From an uncultured Planctomycetaceae bacterium (lineage in GTDB: Bacteria > Planctomycetota > Planctomycetia > Pirellulales > UBA1268), in NCBI GenBank assembly GCA_903885855.1, contig CAISKG010000178.1, forward strand, positions 1 through 28,771: a stretch of DNA of 28,771 bases, given 5' to 3'. Position numbers and translations under genes: made by a program. Positions 14,267 through 22,590 of this stretch are shown in pieces. Position 1 is the first letter of the stretch. Every line of letters begins with the position of its first letter. Under the pieces are notes generated by a model that made no database searches, had not been told where the DNA came from, and was given only the letters and a program-made list of their open reading frames with translations.

Positions 14267-14449
14267 GCCCCTGTTTCCTGCGGCCCGGGCCGTCGTGCCG
14301 GGTGCATTCTAGCCGGCGCCGGCTCCCCCTCCCGCGCTCGTCCCCCCAGCCGGACCAATCCCCGCGCCCCTGGACCCCCGTCGCCGGGGCCGACGATAGA
14401 GTGGCGGGGGGATTCGGCGGGGTGCCGGGACTCGGAGGGAGGGAAGCGG

Positions 14450-14842
14450 ATGTCGATCGGCCGTGCCATCGCCGCGGGTGTCGTGATCGTGGCCGGCAGC
14501 GCGGCCGCCGCCGCGACCCCTCCCGGGCTGCCGCCGTTTTCCGGCCCGGTGCCGCAGGGGCAGCGCGACTTCGGGGGCTGGGCGACGCAGCGCGGGCGCA
14601 CCACCATCACCGGCGACGGCCGCGTCGGCACCACCGTCGGTGCCTTCACCTTCTTCGACGGCGGCCTGACGGCCACGCGGATCGGCGGCGCCACCGCCTG
14701 GAACGACGGCCGCGTCTCGGCGCGCATGGGGCGCTATCAGATCTTCTCCGACGGCGTGATCGGCGTGCCCACGCGCGGCGGGACGGTGTTCACCCCCGGG
14801 TTCGCCCCGGCCCCGCCGCACCGCCGCGCACCAGCGCCCTGA
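14450..14842 (+). CDS. Small secreted protein with ~15-residue 'DG' repeats
   Basis: A 130-residue protein with an N-terminal signal peptide (hydrophobic core IAAGVVIVAGSAAAAA, cleavage about 23). Four short repeats fill the middle, each a few aromatic or small residues, then DG, then about eight residues ending in Gly: TTITGDGRVGTTVG, FTFFDGGLTATRIGG, ATAWNDGRVSARMG and YQIFSDGVIGVPTRGG. DG pairs are 14-16 residues apart, suggesting beta-hairpin or solenoid stacking. The C-terminus is Pro/Ala-rich (TPGFAPAPPHRRAPAP). An ATG with purine-rich GGAGGGAGGGAAGC upstream supports the start. Small periplasmic proteins with SDGxxxxRIG repeats occur elsewhere, but I cannot name a characterised function. 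The 3' end overlaps the convergent SRPBCC gene by 53 bp. Confidence 0.8.
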   Translation: MSIGRAIAAGVVIVAGSAAAAATPPGLPPFSGPVPQGQRDFGGWATQRGRTTITGDGRVGTTVGAFTFFDGGLTATRIGGATAWNDGRVSARMGRYQIFSDGVIGVPTRGGTVFTPGFAPAPPHRRAPAP

Positions 14843-15275
14843 CCGCACGGCGCGTGGCGAAGGCCCGCCACGCGAAGAGGAAGTGCAGGTTGGGGCGGGA
14901 AAAGAGGACGCGCGTCAGGAGGCCGCCGAGGCCGGGGCGGTGCGCGAACTCGATGTGATCGTCGACGCGCGTCCGGCCGTCGTCGAGGGGCACGAAGGTG
15001 TGCGTGTGCTCCCAGGAGGCCGCCGGCCCGGACTGCTGGACGTCGGTGAACCCACGCTCCCCCACGCCCCGGTGGACCGCGGTCCAGCGCACCGGCAGCG
15101 GGCCGAGCCAGAGCGTGAAACGCGACACCGAGCCCTCCGCCAGCGGCTCGATCGCGTGCAGCCGCACGAACGTCCCCGGCGGGGAGAGCGCGGAGAGCGC
15201 CGAGGTGTCGCCGTGGAAGGCGCGCACCGCCTCGAGCGGCCCGTCGACGACGAACGAATGGTCGAACACCGGCAT
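14790..15275 (-). CDS. SRPBCC/START-like ligand-binding protein
   Basis: A 161-residue soluble protein. It opens MPVFDHSFVVDGPLEAVRAF, has GFTDVQQSGPAASWEHTHTF (75-94) and TRVDDHIEFAHRPG (102-115), then a C-terminal helix ending FAWRAFATRRAVRAL. This is the helix-grip SRPBCC pattern (polyketide cyclase/CoxG/YfcH-associated type) with the usual W-x-H-x-F core. Relatives bind hydrophobic ligands, but no ligand can be inferred. GGGAGGG about six nt before the ATG at 15275 sets the start; the longer upstream frame is a shadow of the peroxiredoxin gene. It lies 68 bp downstream of the peroxiredoxin on the same strand and likely shares its transcript. The Arg/Gly-rich C-terminal tail overlaps the convergent DG-repeat gene. 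Confidence 0.87.
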   Translation of the reverse strand: MPVFDHSFVVDGPLEAVRAFHGDTSALSALSPPGTFVRLHAIEPLAEGSVSRFTLWLGPLPVRWTAVHRGVGERGFTDVQQSGPAASWEHTHTFVPLDDGRTRVDDHIEFAHRPGLGGLLTRVLFSRPNLHFLFAWRAFATRRAVRALVRGGAAGPGRTRG

Positions 15276-15343
15276 CGTCACCCTCCCGGCGGACGGGCCC
15301 TGACCACCCCGTGCCGGCGACGGCCGGCCAGGGCTCCCGACGA

Positions 15344-15814
15344 CTACCGCTGCCCGTCCGGCGCCTTCGCCAGGGCGGCGAGCGCCTTGGTGACGTGCTC
15401 GCCGGACGCCAGCTGCGAGGAGAAGGCGAGCGTCACCTTCCCCGAGGTGTCGATCACGTAGGTGACGCGGCCGGGAAAGATGCCCAGCGTCCGCGGCACC
15501 CCGAAGGCCTTCCGCAGGGCGCCGTCGGTGTCGGTGGCGAGGAGGTAGGGAAGCTTGTGGCGGGCGGCGAACGCCCGGTGGGCCGCCTCGCCGTCGGCGC
15601 TGACGCCGATCACCTCGGCGCCGGCGTCGGTGAAACGCTCGAAGGCGTCGCGGAAGGCGCACGCCTCCTGGGTGCACACCGGCGTGCCGTCCTTGGGATA
15701 AAAGAACACCACCACCGGCCGCTTGCCGACCAAGTCGGCGAGCCGCACCGAGCCTCCGTCGTGGGTGCGGAAGGTGACGTCGGGGGCGGGGTCGCCGACG
15801 GCGATGGGGGGCAT
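15344..15814 (-). CDS. bcp: Bcp-type atypical 2-Cys peroxiredoxin
   Basis: A 156-residue cytosolic thiol peroxidase of the AhpC/TSA Bcp-PrxQ group, reducing peroxides with thioredoxin-type donors. The core is VVVFFYPKDGTPVCTQEAC, with peroxidatic C47 and resolving C52 in the PxxxTxxC context. FRDAFERFTDAGAEVIGVSA and FGVPRTLGIFPGRVTYVID follow, and the C-terminal helix is AKALAAL-like. C47/C52 spacing matches E. coli Bcp. A GGAG about seven nt upstream supports the ATG at 15814. The SRPBCC gene follows 68 bp later. A candidate terminator hairpin of the giant protein gene lies just upstream of its start, so it probably has its own promoter in the 74-bp gap. Confidence 0.93.
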   Translation of the reverse strand: MPPIAVGDPAPDVTFRTHDGGSVRLADLVGKRPVVVFFYPKDGTPVCTQEACAFRDAFERFTDAGAEVIGVSADGEAAHRAFAARHKLPYLLATDTDGALRKAFGVPRTLGIFPGRVTYVIDTSGKVTLAFSSQLASGEHVTKALAALAKAPDGQR

Positions 15815-15852
15815 GGGTCTTCTCCAGGGAGTTCGTGAATGGTAGCCGTCGT

Positions 15853-15881
15853 GGAGAAAAAGGCACCCATGCCCGTTTTCC
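15853..15881 (-). terminator. Candidate intrinsic terminator after the 2179-residue protein gene
   Basis: On the minus strand, just after the stop at 15889, an imperfect hairpin forms from GGAAAACGGGCA, a TGGG loop and TGCCTTTTTCTCC. GGCA/TGCC and A/T pairs make the stem, and a run of five T follows. A run of five T is rare in this sequence, which makes termination plausible. The same structure lies about 40 bp upstream of the peroxiredoxin start. Confidence 0.5.
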
Positions 15882-15888
15882 GGGAGGC

Positions 15889-18800
15889 TCACCGCGGCGG
15901 CGGCGCGGCCTCGCGCACCGCCGATCCCTCCTCGGGGCTCGTCACGAGGATCGAGAAGCGGCGGGCGCGGACGGCGTCGTCGGTCGACAGCGAGGCGTAG
16001 TCGAAGCGGCCGCGGACGTCGGTGAAGCCGTCCTTGTAGAAGGCCACGCCGCCGTCGTCCATCCGGGCGTAGACCTTGACGTAGGCCTTGGCCACGGGCT
16101 TGCCGTCGGCCGACCGCGTCACGAGCACCTGGCCGTAGTTCTCCACCACGCGCACCGCCAGGCCGGTCGAATACGCCGGCTCCGAACGGGCGATCCCGCC
16201 GGAGGTGACGGTGACGAGGAGGTTGCGCCGTGCGGACTCGGGCGGGAGCGGCACGCGGGTCGTGCCGGAGGCGTCGAGCTCGACCTCGATCGTGCGGTTG
16301 GGCCGCACCGACCCGAACTGGCCGGCGAAGCTCCCGGCGAAGGGATTGCGGCTGAAGAGCACCTCGAGATCCATCTCGTGCAGCGCCACGGTGGCGCGGG
16401 CGAGATTGCGGTGGTCGAGGACCACCGTCGCCCCCTCGAGGCGCATCTCCAGGGCGGGCGCCTGCGCGGCCAGCGCCCCCAACTCCTGCGAGCGGTCGAG
16501 CGGATCGAGCACGGCCGCGTCCCCCTTGCCGGCCGCCTCGTCGGCGTGCGCCACCACGAGTTCGAAGCGCTGCCGCCAGCGGTCGACGGGGAAGTTGACG
16601 TGCTGCAGCGCCACCGCCCTGGCCCGCTGCGGGTCGCCCGCGTGGAGGGCGAGGACGGCGTCGGCGTAGTCGTACTGCAGCCGCGTCGCCAGGCCGTCGC
16701 GGAGCACCTTGTCGAAGTGGGCACGGGCCTCGTCGACGCGGTCCTGGAGGAGGAGGTAGACGACGGCCGCCAGACGGTCGTCGTTCGACAGTCCCCGGCC
16801 GCGCGACACGTCGTCGAGGAAGCGGTGGTACTGCGCGTGGAAGCGGTCGTTCACGATCTGGCGGCGGGCCCCCAGCGTGAAGGTACGGGCGTTGACCAGC
16901 GGCCAGTACTCGAGGTGCTCGTAGGTGCGCCGCTCCACCGGGTCGATCGACACGAGCCCGGTGCGGATCCGTCCCCCCAGCTCGGCGACGAAGCCGGCGT
17001 GGTGCTCGAGCCAGACGCGGATCGCGGCGGCGTCGCCGTGGAGGAGGCCGTACGACCAGAGGGTGGGATTCCAGACGTGCCGCTCTGCGAGGCGGGCGGT
17101 GACGCGGCGGAACATCCCCGCGTCCTTCATCCGCCAGGCGACGAGATCGAGATTGACGTTCTCGAGGGTGTGGCCGTCGAGCCAGGCGAGGACCTGCTCG
17201 TCGGTGCCGTCCTGCGACACCGCCTCCCACGACTGCTCGTCGGGCCGCGCCGGGCGGTCGACGACGGTGAAGGTCACCGGCGGCACGAAGGCCACCAGAT
17301 CGTCTCCCTGCGAGACGTGCACCGGGTAGTGGGCGAACTCGCCCGCGGCGGGGAACTCGAAGGAGTACTCGAGCGCCTGCACGGCGTAGGGTTCGAGGAC
17401 CAGCGGCACCGAGCGCGTCGCCTTGCCCCCGAGGACCGGCACGCTGCCGCGCGGGATCTGGAGCAGCACCGACACCTTGCGCCGCGAGGAGGTGGGGTTG
17501 GTCACCACCACCTGCGCGGTGTAGACGACGTGGGTGAGGAATTCGCCCGCGACGAACTTGTCGCGCGGCTCGCCGTCCACGATCTCCTGCCGCTCCGACT
17601 GGCGGAGGAAGTTCTGGCTGACGAGCACGCTCGAGGGGGCCGCCGGCGGTTCCGCGGCGACGGTCTCCTCGTGGAAGGCGACGAACGGCCCGGCGGGCGT
17701 GAGCGTCATCCGTCCCCCCTCGAAGGCCGTGGCGTGCTCCGGCGACTCGAAGGGGAGGTCGAGCACCGCCAGCGCCAGCATCATCTCGGGGAAGTTGCGC
17801 GTCGCGTCGGCGAGGTGCACCGAGCGGAAGGGGAGGGCCGGATCGGCCTTGGCGTAGTCGAGCCAGAAGCGCCCGGGCCCGATGAGCGCGGCGTCCTGGA
17901 CGGCGATCCGCAGCCGGCGGTAGTTGCTCTCGGCCCATTCCTTCGTCGGCTCGAGGACGCGGAACAGCGCCGCGGCCTCCCCGCCGCGCTCGGCGAAGAA
18001 GGGGGTGCTCTTCCGCCCCTCCATGTCGACCCCGAGCTCCTCGGCTTCCTTGGCGTCGGCGAGGCGGTCGACGGCCTTCTCCTCGGCCTTGCGCTTGAAG
18101 CGATCCGCGACGCTCTGGCGCGCCTCGTCGCGGCGGCGCAGGCTGCGGCCGGCGGCGATGTCCTTGTCGGCGGGGGCGGCGTCGAGCGATTCCCGCGCGG
18201 CGGCCGGCGGGGCCGGCGGGGGCTCGGCGGGCATGCCGCCCCCCATGCCCCCCATCCCGCCGCCCGCGAAGCTCCCCGCGGTGCGGGCGCCCCCCATCGG
18301 CCCGTTGGCCGGGCGCTCCGCCAGGCCGAAGCCGAGTTGCCCCTGCTCGCGCGCAAGCTCGTCGCCGAGGGCCACGGTGCCGAAGCGGTCGGCGGCGTCG
18401 AGCGCGCCGGCCGCCACGGCGGCCTCGAAGAGCTGCCGGCGCCGTTCGGTGTCGGGGGGAAGGACGGCGAGCCGGTCTTCGATGTGCCGCGCGGTGCGCG
18501 GCCGCTCGTCGGCCAGCCGCCGGGCGAGCAGCGCCCGCTCCGCGACGTTGAGCTGGCCGTAGCGCCACGGCTCGAGCCACGGCGAGAGATCGTCGCCGAG
18601 GAGCCAGTGGTCGATGAACGTGCGGTCTTTCTTCGTCCGCAGCCCCGGCAGCACGACCGCCTCGAAGAAGGGCTTGTCCTTGTGGAACAGGAAGACGTGG
18701 AGCTCGTGGCAGGCGTGCTCGGAATAGAGCCGCTTCTTCTCGGCCTCGTCGAGCGACGGCCAGCGCAGCAGGAAGGCGAAGGTGGGGAGATCTGGATGGC

Positions 18801-21800
18801 GGGACACGGCCGTGAACAGTCCGAAGACGCGTGCCAGGCTGTCGTAGGCCTCGAAGCGGCCGCTGGCGGCGTCCTCGATCACGAACGGCCCTGCGGCGGG
18901 ATCGACGAGGCTCACCTTCTGCCGCTGGATGAGGTGCGCCGCCGGATCGAGGCCGCGCAGGAGGCGCTGATCGGCGAGGCGCGGCGGTGCCGCCGCCAGC
19001 GCCACGCCTCGCGCGAGGGTGAGCGTGGGATCGACCACGACCACGGTCAGCTCCTGATGGCCCGCGAGGGCCGAGAGCGGCAGCCGGATCGTGCCGTCGT
19101 CGCCCGGAGCGAGGTTGGTGGCCACCGGGGGATCGTCGGCGAGGAAGTCGAGGTCGGCGAAACTGGCCGGCCCCTGCGCGGGGGAGGCGGGGGCCGGCGC
19201 GGCAGCCTTCGCCATGCTCATGGGGGCGTCGGCGACGGCGTCGAACTCCTCCCCGGCACGCGGGTCCTGCTTGGCGGTGGAGGTGTCTTCGGTGGCCCAC
19301 GGGTGGAGGAGCAGGCTGGGGCGGGCGAGCATCGCGCCGGCGAAGGGGGCCTGCGCGCGGCGGCGGAGGACGTAGGCGATCTCGTCGCCGAGGTTCCGCC
19401 CGCTGACGTAGGCGCTCGCGAAGGCGCCGCGGGCGAAGGCCCAGGGTTCCGGCCCGCGCACCACCGCGAGCGCCGCGAAGGGATCGAAATCGGGCGTCAT
19501 GCGGCTCGGGAAGACGTGGACGCGCGTGAAGGCGTTGGGGCGCGTGAGGCGGATCACGAGATCGTCCCCCTCGGGGGCGACGCGCTCGATCGCCGTGGGC
19601 TCCAGTCGCGGCGCCTCCAGTTGCCGGAAGGGCCCGACGAGGAAGCCGTCGATCGGCGTGCCGGCCGAGATCCGCACCTCGACCCGCGCGGCCTGGGCGG
19701 GGAGGAAGAGCTCGTAGTCGCCGGGGGGCAGGTCGCGGAGCACGAGGCTTCCCCCGTCGACGTCGAGATTCGCGAAGCGATCGGCGGCGTAGGCGCCGCC
19801 GCGCAGCTCGAAGAGCGACGCATCCGCGCGGTCCGGCTTGCCCGCCGGCCGCCCCGTGCGGTGGATCGCCAGGGGCAGGTAGGGAAGGCGCAGCGCCTCG
19901 CCGGTGCGGCCGTGGGCCGACTGCGGGAGCGTGGTGCGGTCAGGGGCCAGCGTCCAGGCGTGGGCCGTGCCCTCCGGCCCCTGGGCGGAGACGCTCTCGA
20001 TGCCCTCCAGCGGCCCCAGATCGATCGCCCCCTGGACGTCGGTCTTGAGCTGGACGGTGAAGGGATGGCGGACGTCGCGGGCCTTGAGCGTCACGCCCAC
20101 CGGGCGCGAGGGGCGCGGCTCGCCGCTCTTGCCGCGGACCTCGAGGAGCCAGCGGTCGGCGGAGCGGACGAGGAACAGATCCTCCACCTTGTCGGTGCGG
20201 TCGATCTGGTTGAGCGTGAAGGTGCGCGAGGCGGCGAGGTCGGCCTTCTCGCCGCCGGCGGCGAGACGCTTCACCTTGCCGGAGAGGACGAAGGTCACCT
20301 CCGCGAGGCGCTGCGGCACGAGGAACTCGTGGATGCTCTCCCGATCCTCGAAGAGGGGGAAGGGGGCGATCTCGCGCACCGCCGGCACCCCGTCGAGATC
20401 GACGGAGCGGATCGTGAGACGCGGCTCCTCGATCGCGGCGATCGACACGGGCCGGCCGTTGGCCAGCAGCGCCGGCCGCACCACCACCTCGGCGGTGCGC
20501 CGCGTGCGCAGGCTCTCCCGGTCGACGTGGATCCCGGCCGACAGCGCGAGCGTCTCCCCTTCGTGGTCGAAGGTGTCGAGGCTCGAGATCTCGGCCGTGG
20601 TGCCGTCGGCCAGCGCGATCGGGGCCGTGACGACCAGCGGCCTGCGTCCCGGAGCGGTGCTCGGCGGGACGACGACCGTGCCGTCGTCGCCGGCGGCGTA
20701 CTCGCGCCCCTCGATCCACAGCCGCGCTCCCTGCACCTTCCTCCCGGCGTCGTCGAGGATCGTGAAACGCTGCCCGGAGGCGGTCGCCACCACCAGCGGC
20801 CGCAGCCGCCCCTTGCGCACCAGCGCCCGGCTCGAGCGGCCGTTGCCCACGAAGTCGACGACGTAGATCCCGGGGCGCGAGAGTTGCGGCAGTTCCACCC
20901 GCCGCACCGTGCGGCGCAGGGCGTCGTCCGCCGAGCGGAGCACCGTCTCGGCGGTCGGCTCGAGGCCGTCGAGCGGAATGTCGGTGTCGACCTCGGCGAG
21001 CGTCGTGCGGTAGTGGCCGAGGGTGTCGATCTCGAAGATGCGCACGGTGAGTTCGGGGACGTTCTTCACCGCCACCTCGAGGGCCACCGGGGCGTCGGGG
21101 GCGAAGGTGTGGGGATTGGAGGGGAGGATCTCGATGTCCACCCGGTCGCGCAGGGCCCGGTAGGCGGCCGGCCCGAGGATCGCGGCGTGCTTGTCGGGCG
21201 CGCCCAGGCCGGCGAGGAGCTTGGTCTCGGCGAACAGCCGGTCGAGCCAGCCCTTCTCCAGGAACGGCTCGAACTCCTTCGTGTCGGCCGCGTCGACGAG
21301 AAACCGGCCGAGGTACGCGCGCACCAGCGGTTCGTCGTCCCCCACCGGCGGCAGCAGGCAGCCCTCGTACGCCTGCCCGAGGTTGCAGGGGAAGGCCCGG
21401 GCCGCGTCGGTGGAGAGGAGCTTGGGCGACACGTAGCCCTGGGGGCGCGGCAGGGCGAGGTAGTCGAGGAAGGCCTGCTTGTCGAAGCGTCCCTCGCGCC
21501 GGTCGAGGGAGAGGCGCTGGTGGAGGACGAGCGCCTTGAGGGAGTTGTGCACCGGCCCGAGGCCGCGCGCGTAGGCCTCGAGCCGGCCGAGGTAGGCGCG
21601 GAGCACGGCCGGATCGCGTGGATCCTCGTCGGCCGTGGGCTGGAGGCGTGCGAGCGTGGCGGCGACCATCGTGGCGTCGTCGCGCAGGCGCGGCTCGAGT
21701 TCGAGCAGCTCGCGCAGCTGCTCGAGCGTGAGGAGGCGATGAATGCCGATCGATCCGAAGCCCCCCGCGTCGGGTTCGCGCAGGTCGTCGGCGACGAGCT

Positions 21801-22428
21801 TCGCCAGCCCCGGGATGTCGGGGCGCACGAGGCGCGAGAGGAGCTGGCGGCGGCGGACGCGGTCGAGCGGGGCGCCCGGCTCGGCGCCGGCGGCGATGCG
21901 CCGCAGCGCCCCATCCTCCCAGGCGTCGATCGTGTCGGGGGAGTGGGCCCGGGCGCGATCGGTCCACGCCTGCGGCGCGATCAGCGCCGGATCGAGCGCG
22001 GTGGGGAGCTGCGGCTCGGCGCCGGGCACGACGCGCTCGTGGCCGAAGCCGACGCCGAGGCGGCGCACGAGGTACTCGATCGTCGCCTTGGGGTCGGCGT
22101 CGAAGGTGGCCAGTGCCCGGCGCGAGCGGATCTCCCACACACGCGGCGTCTCGCCGTGGGCCCGCACCCAGTCGGCCAGGAGCGGATCGCACGCGGCGGG
22201 GCGCTCGGTGGCGAGCAGATGGAGGCAGCGGTAGTAGAAGAAGTCCTCGGTGCCGGGGACGAGCTCCTCGAGCGCCTTCTCCCGGTCTTCGGCGAGGGCG
22301 AAGGTCTCGGCGAAGCCGATCTCGCCGGCGCGGGCCGCGGCCGGAAGGAGGAGGCCGGCGGCGAGGATCGGCAGGAGCGACGACACCCCGAAGGACGCGG
22401 GCGGAGCGAAGCGCGGGGGGCGCGACAT
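15889..22428 (-). CDS. Giant secreted multidomain protein, possibly alpha-2-macroglobulin-like
   Basis: A 2179-residue protein with a signal peptide (LLPILAAGLLLPAAARAGE, cleavage about 34-36). Residues about 40-440 look alpha-helical and repeat-like. About 445-1100 is rich in beta-sandwich-like stretches: LEVAVKNVPELTVRIFEIDT resembles an MG2-type domain, and RFTILDDAGRKVQGARLWIE resembles a carboxypeptidase-regulatory fold. A Gly/Met-rich linker (GGGMGGMGGGMPAEPPP, about 1385-1400) leads to a charged helical stretch. A second beta region (about 1560-1700), a TPR-like helical part and a C-terminal Ig-like domain (GKPVAKAYVKVYARMDDGG) complete it. I see no thioester CxEQ motif and very few Cys. 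The alpha-2-macroglobulin link is tentative. AGGGG lies near the ATG. The gene follows the haem protein gene with a 162-bp gap containing a hairpin. The role may be envelope protection or scaffolding (inference). Confidence 0.85.
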   Translation of the reverse strand: MSRPPRFAPPASFGVSSLLPILAAGLLLPAAARAGEIGFAETFALAEDREKALEELVPGTEDFFYYRCLHLLATERPAACDPLLADWVRAHGETPRVWEIRSRRALATFDADPKATIEYLVRRLGVGFGHERVVPGAEPQLPTALDPALIAPQAWTDRARAHSPDTIDAWEDGALRRIAAGAEPGAPLDRVRRRQLLSRLVRPDIPGLAKLVADDLREPDAGGFGSIGIHRLLTLEQLRELLELEPRLRDDATMVAATLARLQPTADEDPRDPAVLRAYLGRLEAYARGLGPVHNSLKALVLHQRLSLDRREGRFDKQAFLDYLALPRPQGYVSPKLLSTDAARAFPCNLGQAYEGCLLPPVGDDEPLVRAYLGRFLVDAADTKEFEPFLEKGWLDRLFAETKLLAGLGAPDKHAAILGPAAYRALRDRVDIEILPSNPHTFAPDAPVALEVAVKNVPELTVRIFEIDTLGHYRTTLAEVDTDIPLDGLEPTAETVLRSADDALRRTVRRVELPQLSRPGIYVVDFVGNGRSSRALVRKGRLRPLVVATASGQRFTILDDAGRKVQGARLWIEGREYAAGDDGTVVVPPSTAPGRRPLVVTAPIALADGTTAEISSLDTFDHEGETLALSAGIHVDRESLRTRRTAEVVVRPALLANGRPVSIAAIEEPRLTIRSVDLDGVPAVREIAPFPLFEDRESIHEFLVPQRLAEVTFVLSGKVKRLAAGGEKADLAASRTFTLNQIDRTDKVEDLFLVRSADRWLLEVRGKSGEPRPSRPVGVTLKARDVRHPFTVQLKTDVQGAIDLGPLEGIESVSAQGPEGTAHAWTLAPDRTTLPQSAHGRTGEALRLPYLPLAIHRTGRPAGKPDRADASLFELRGGAYAADRFANLDVDGGSLVLRDLPPGDYELFLPAQAARVEVRISAGTPIDGFLVGPFRQLEAPRLEPTAIERVAPEGDDLVIRLTRPNAFTRVHVFPSRMTPDFDPFAALAVVRGPEPWAFARGAFASAYVSGRNLGDEIAYVLRRRAQAPFAGAMLARPSLLLHPWATEDTSTAKQDPRAGEEFDAVADAPMSMAKAAAPAPASPAQGPASFADLDFLADDPPVATNLAPGDDGTIRLPLSALAGHQELTVVVVDPTLTLARGVALAAAPPRLADQRLLRGLDPAAHLIQRQKVSLVDPAAGPFVIEDAASGRFEAYDSLARVFGLFTAVSRHPDLPTFAFLLRWPSLDEAEKKRLYSEHACHELHVFLFHKDKPFFEAVVLPGLRTKKDRTFIDHWLLGDDLSPWLEPWRYGQLNVAERALLARRLADERPRTARHIEDRLAVLPPDTERRRQLFEAAVAAGALDAADRFGTVALGDELAREQGQLGFGLAERPANGPMGGARTAGSFAGGGMGGMGGGMPAEPPPAPPAAARESLDAAPADKDIAAGRSLRRRDEARQSVADRFKRKAEEKAVDRLADAKEAEELGVDMEGRKSTPFFAERGGEAAALFRVLEPTKEWAESNYRRLRIAVQDAALIGPGRFWLDYAKADPALPFRSVHLADATRNFPEMMLALAVLDLPFESPEHATAFEGGRMTLTPAGPFVAFHEETVAAEPPAAPSSVLVSQNFLRQSERQEIVDGEPRDKFVAGEFLTHVVYTAQVVVTNPTSSRRKVSVLLQIPRGSVPVLGGKATRSVPLVLEPYAVQALEYSFEFPAAGEFAHYPVHVSQGDDLVAFVPPVTFTVVDRPARPDEQSWEAVSQDGTDEQVLAWLDGHTLENVNLDLVAWRMKDAGMFRRVTARLAERHVWNPTLWSYGLLHGDAAAIRVWLEHHAGFVAELGGRIRTGLVSIDPVERRTYEHLEYWPLVNARTFTLGARRQIVNDRFHAQYHRFLDDVSRGRGLSNDDRLAAVVYLLLQDRVDEARAHFDKVLRDGLATRLQYDYADAVLALHAGDPQRARAVALQHVNFPVDRWRQRFELVVAHADEAAGKGDAAVLDPLDRSQELGALAAQAPALEMRLEGATVVLDHRNLARATVALHEMDLEVLFSRNPFAGSFAGQFGSVRPNRTIEVELDASGTTRVPLPPESARRNLLVTVTSGGIARSEPAYSTGLAVRVVENYGQVLVTRSADGKPVAKAYVKVYARMDDGGVAFYKDGFTDVRGRFDYASLSTDDAVRARRFSILVTSPEEGSAVREAAPPPR

Positions 22429-22555
22429 GGTGGATCCCCTGGGGGTAACGACAAGGCCGTGCGATGCCGGGAAGACGACGGCCGGCCGCGGGCGTTACGG
22501 CGGGCGCCCGTGGGGAATCCTAGTTCGCGAATCCGCCGCCCCGCGCCGGTGGTCT

Positions 22556-22582
22556 GGAAAAAGGTCATGGATGACTTTTTCC
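22556..22582. terminator. A/T-armed inverted repeat between the two giant genes
   Basis: Arms GGAAAAAGGTCAT (22556-22568) and ATGACTTTTTCC (22571-22582) pair over 12 bp with one bulged G and a 2-nt turn. It starts 9 bp after the stop codon of the haem protein gene (22591, minus). T-runs occur on both strands, so it could terminate in either direction or serve as an operator. It is notable because A/T runs are rare here. Confidence 0.5.
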
Positions 22583-22590
22583 ACGGGTCG

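Noticed and set aside
15889..22428. A classical alpha-2-macroglobulin with thioester trap.
   Set aside because: I find no CxEQ motif and no penicillin-binding-protein partner gene (pbpC-like) next to it.
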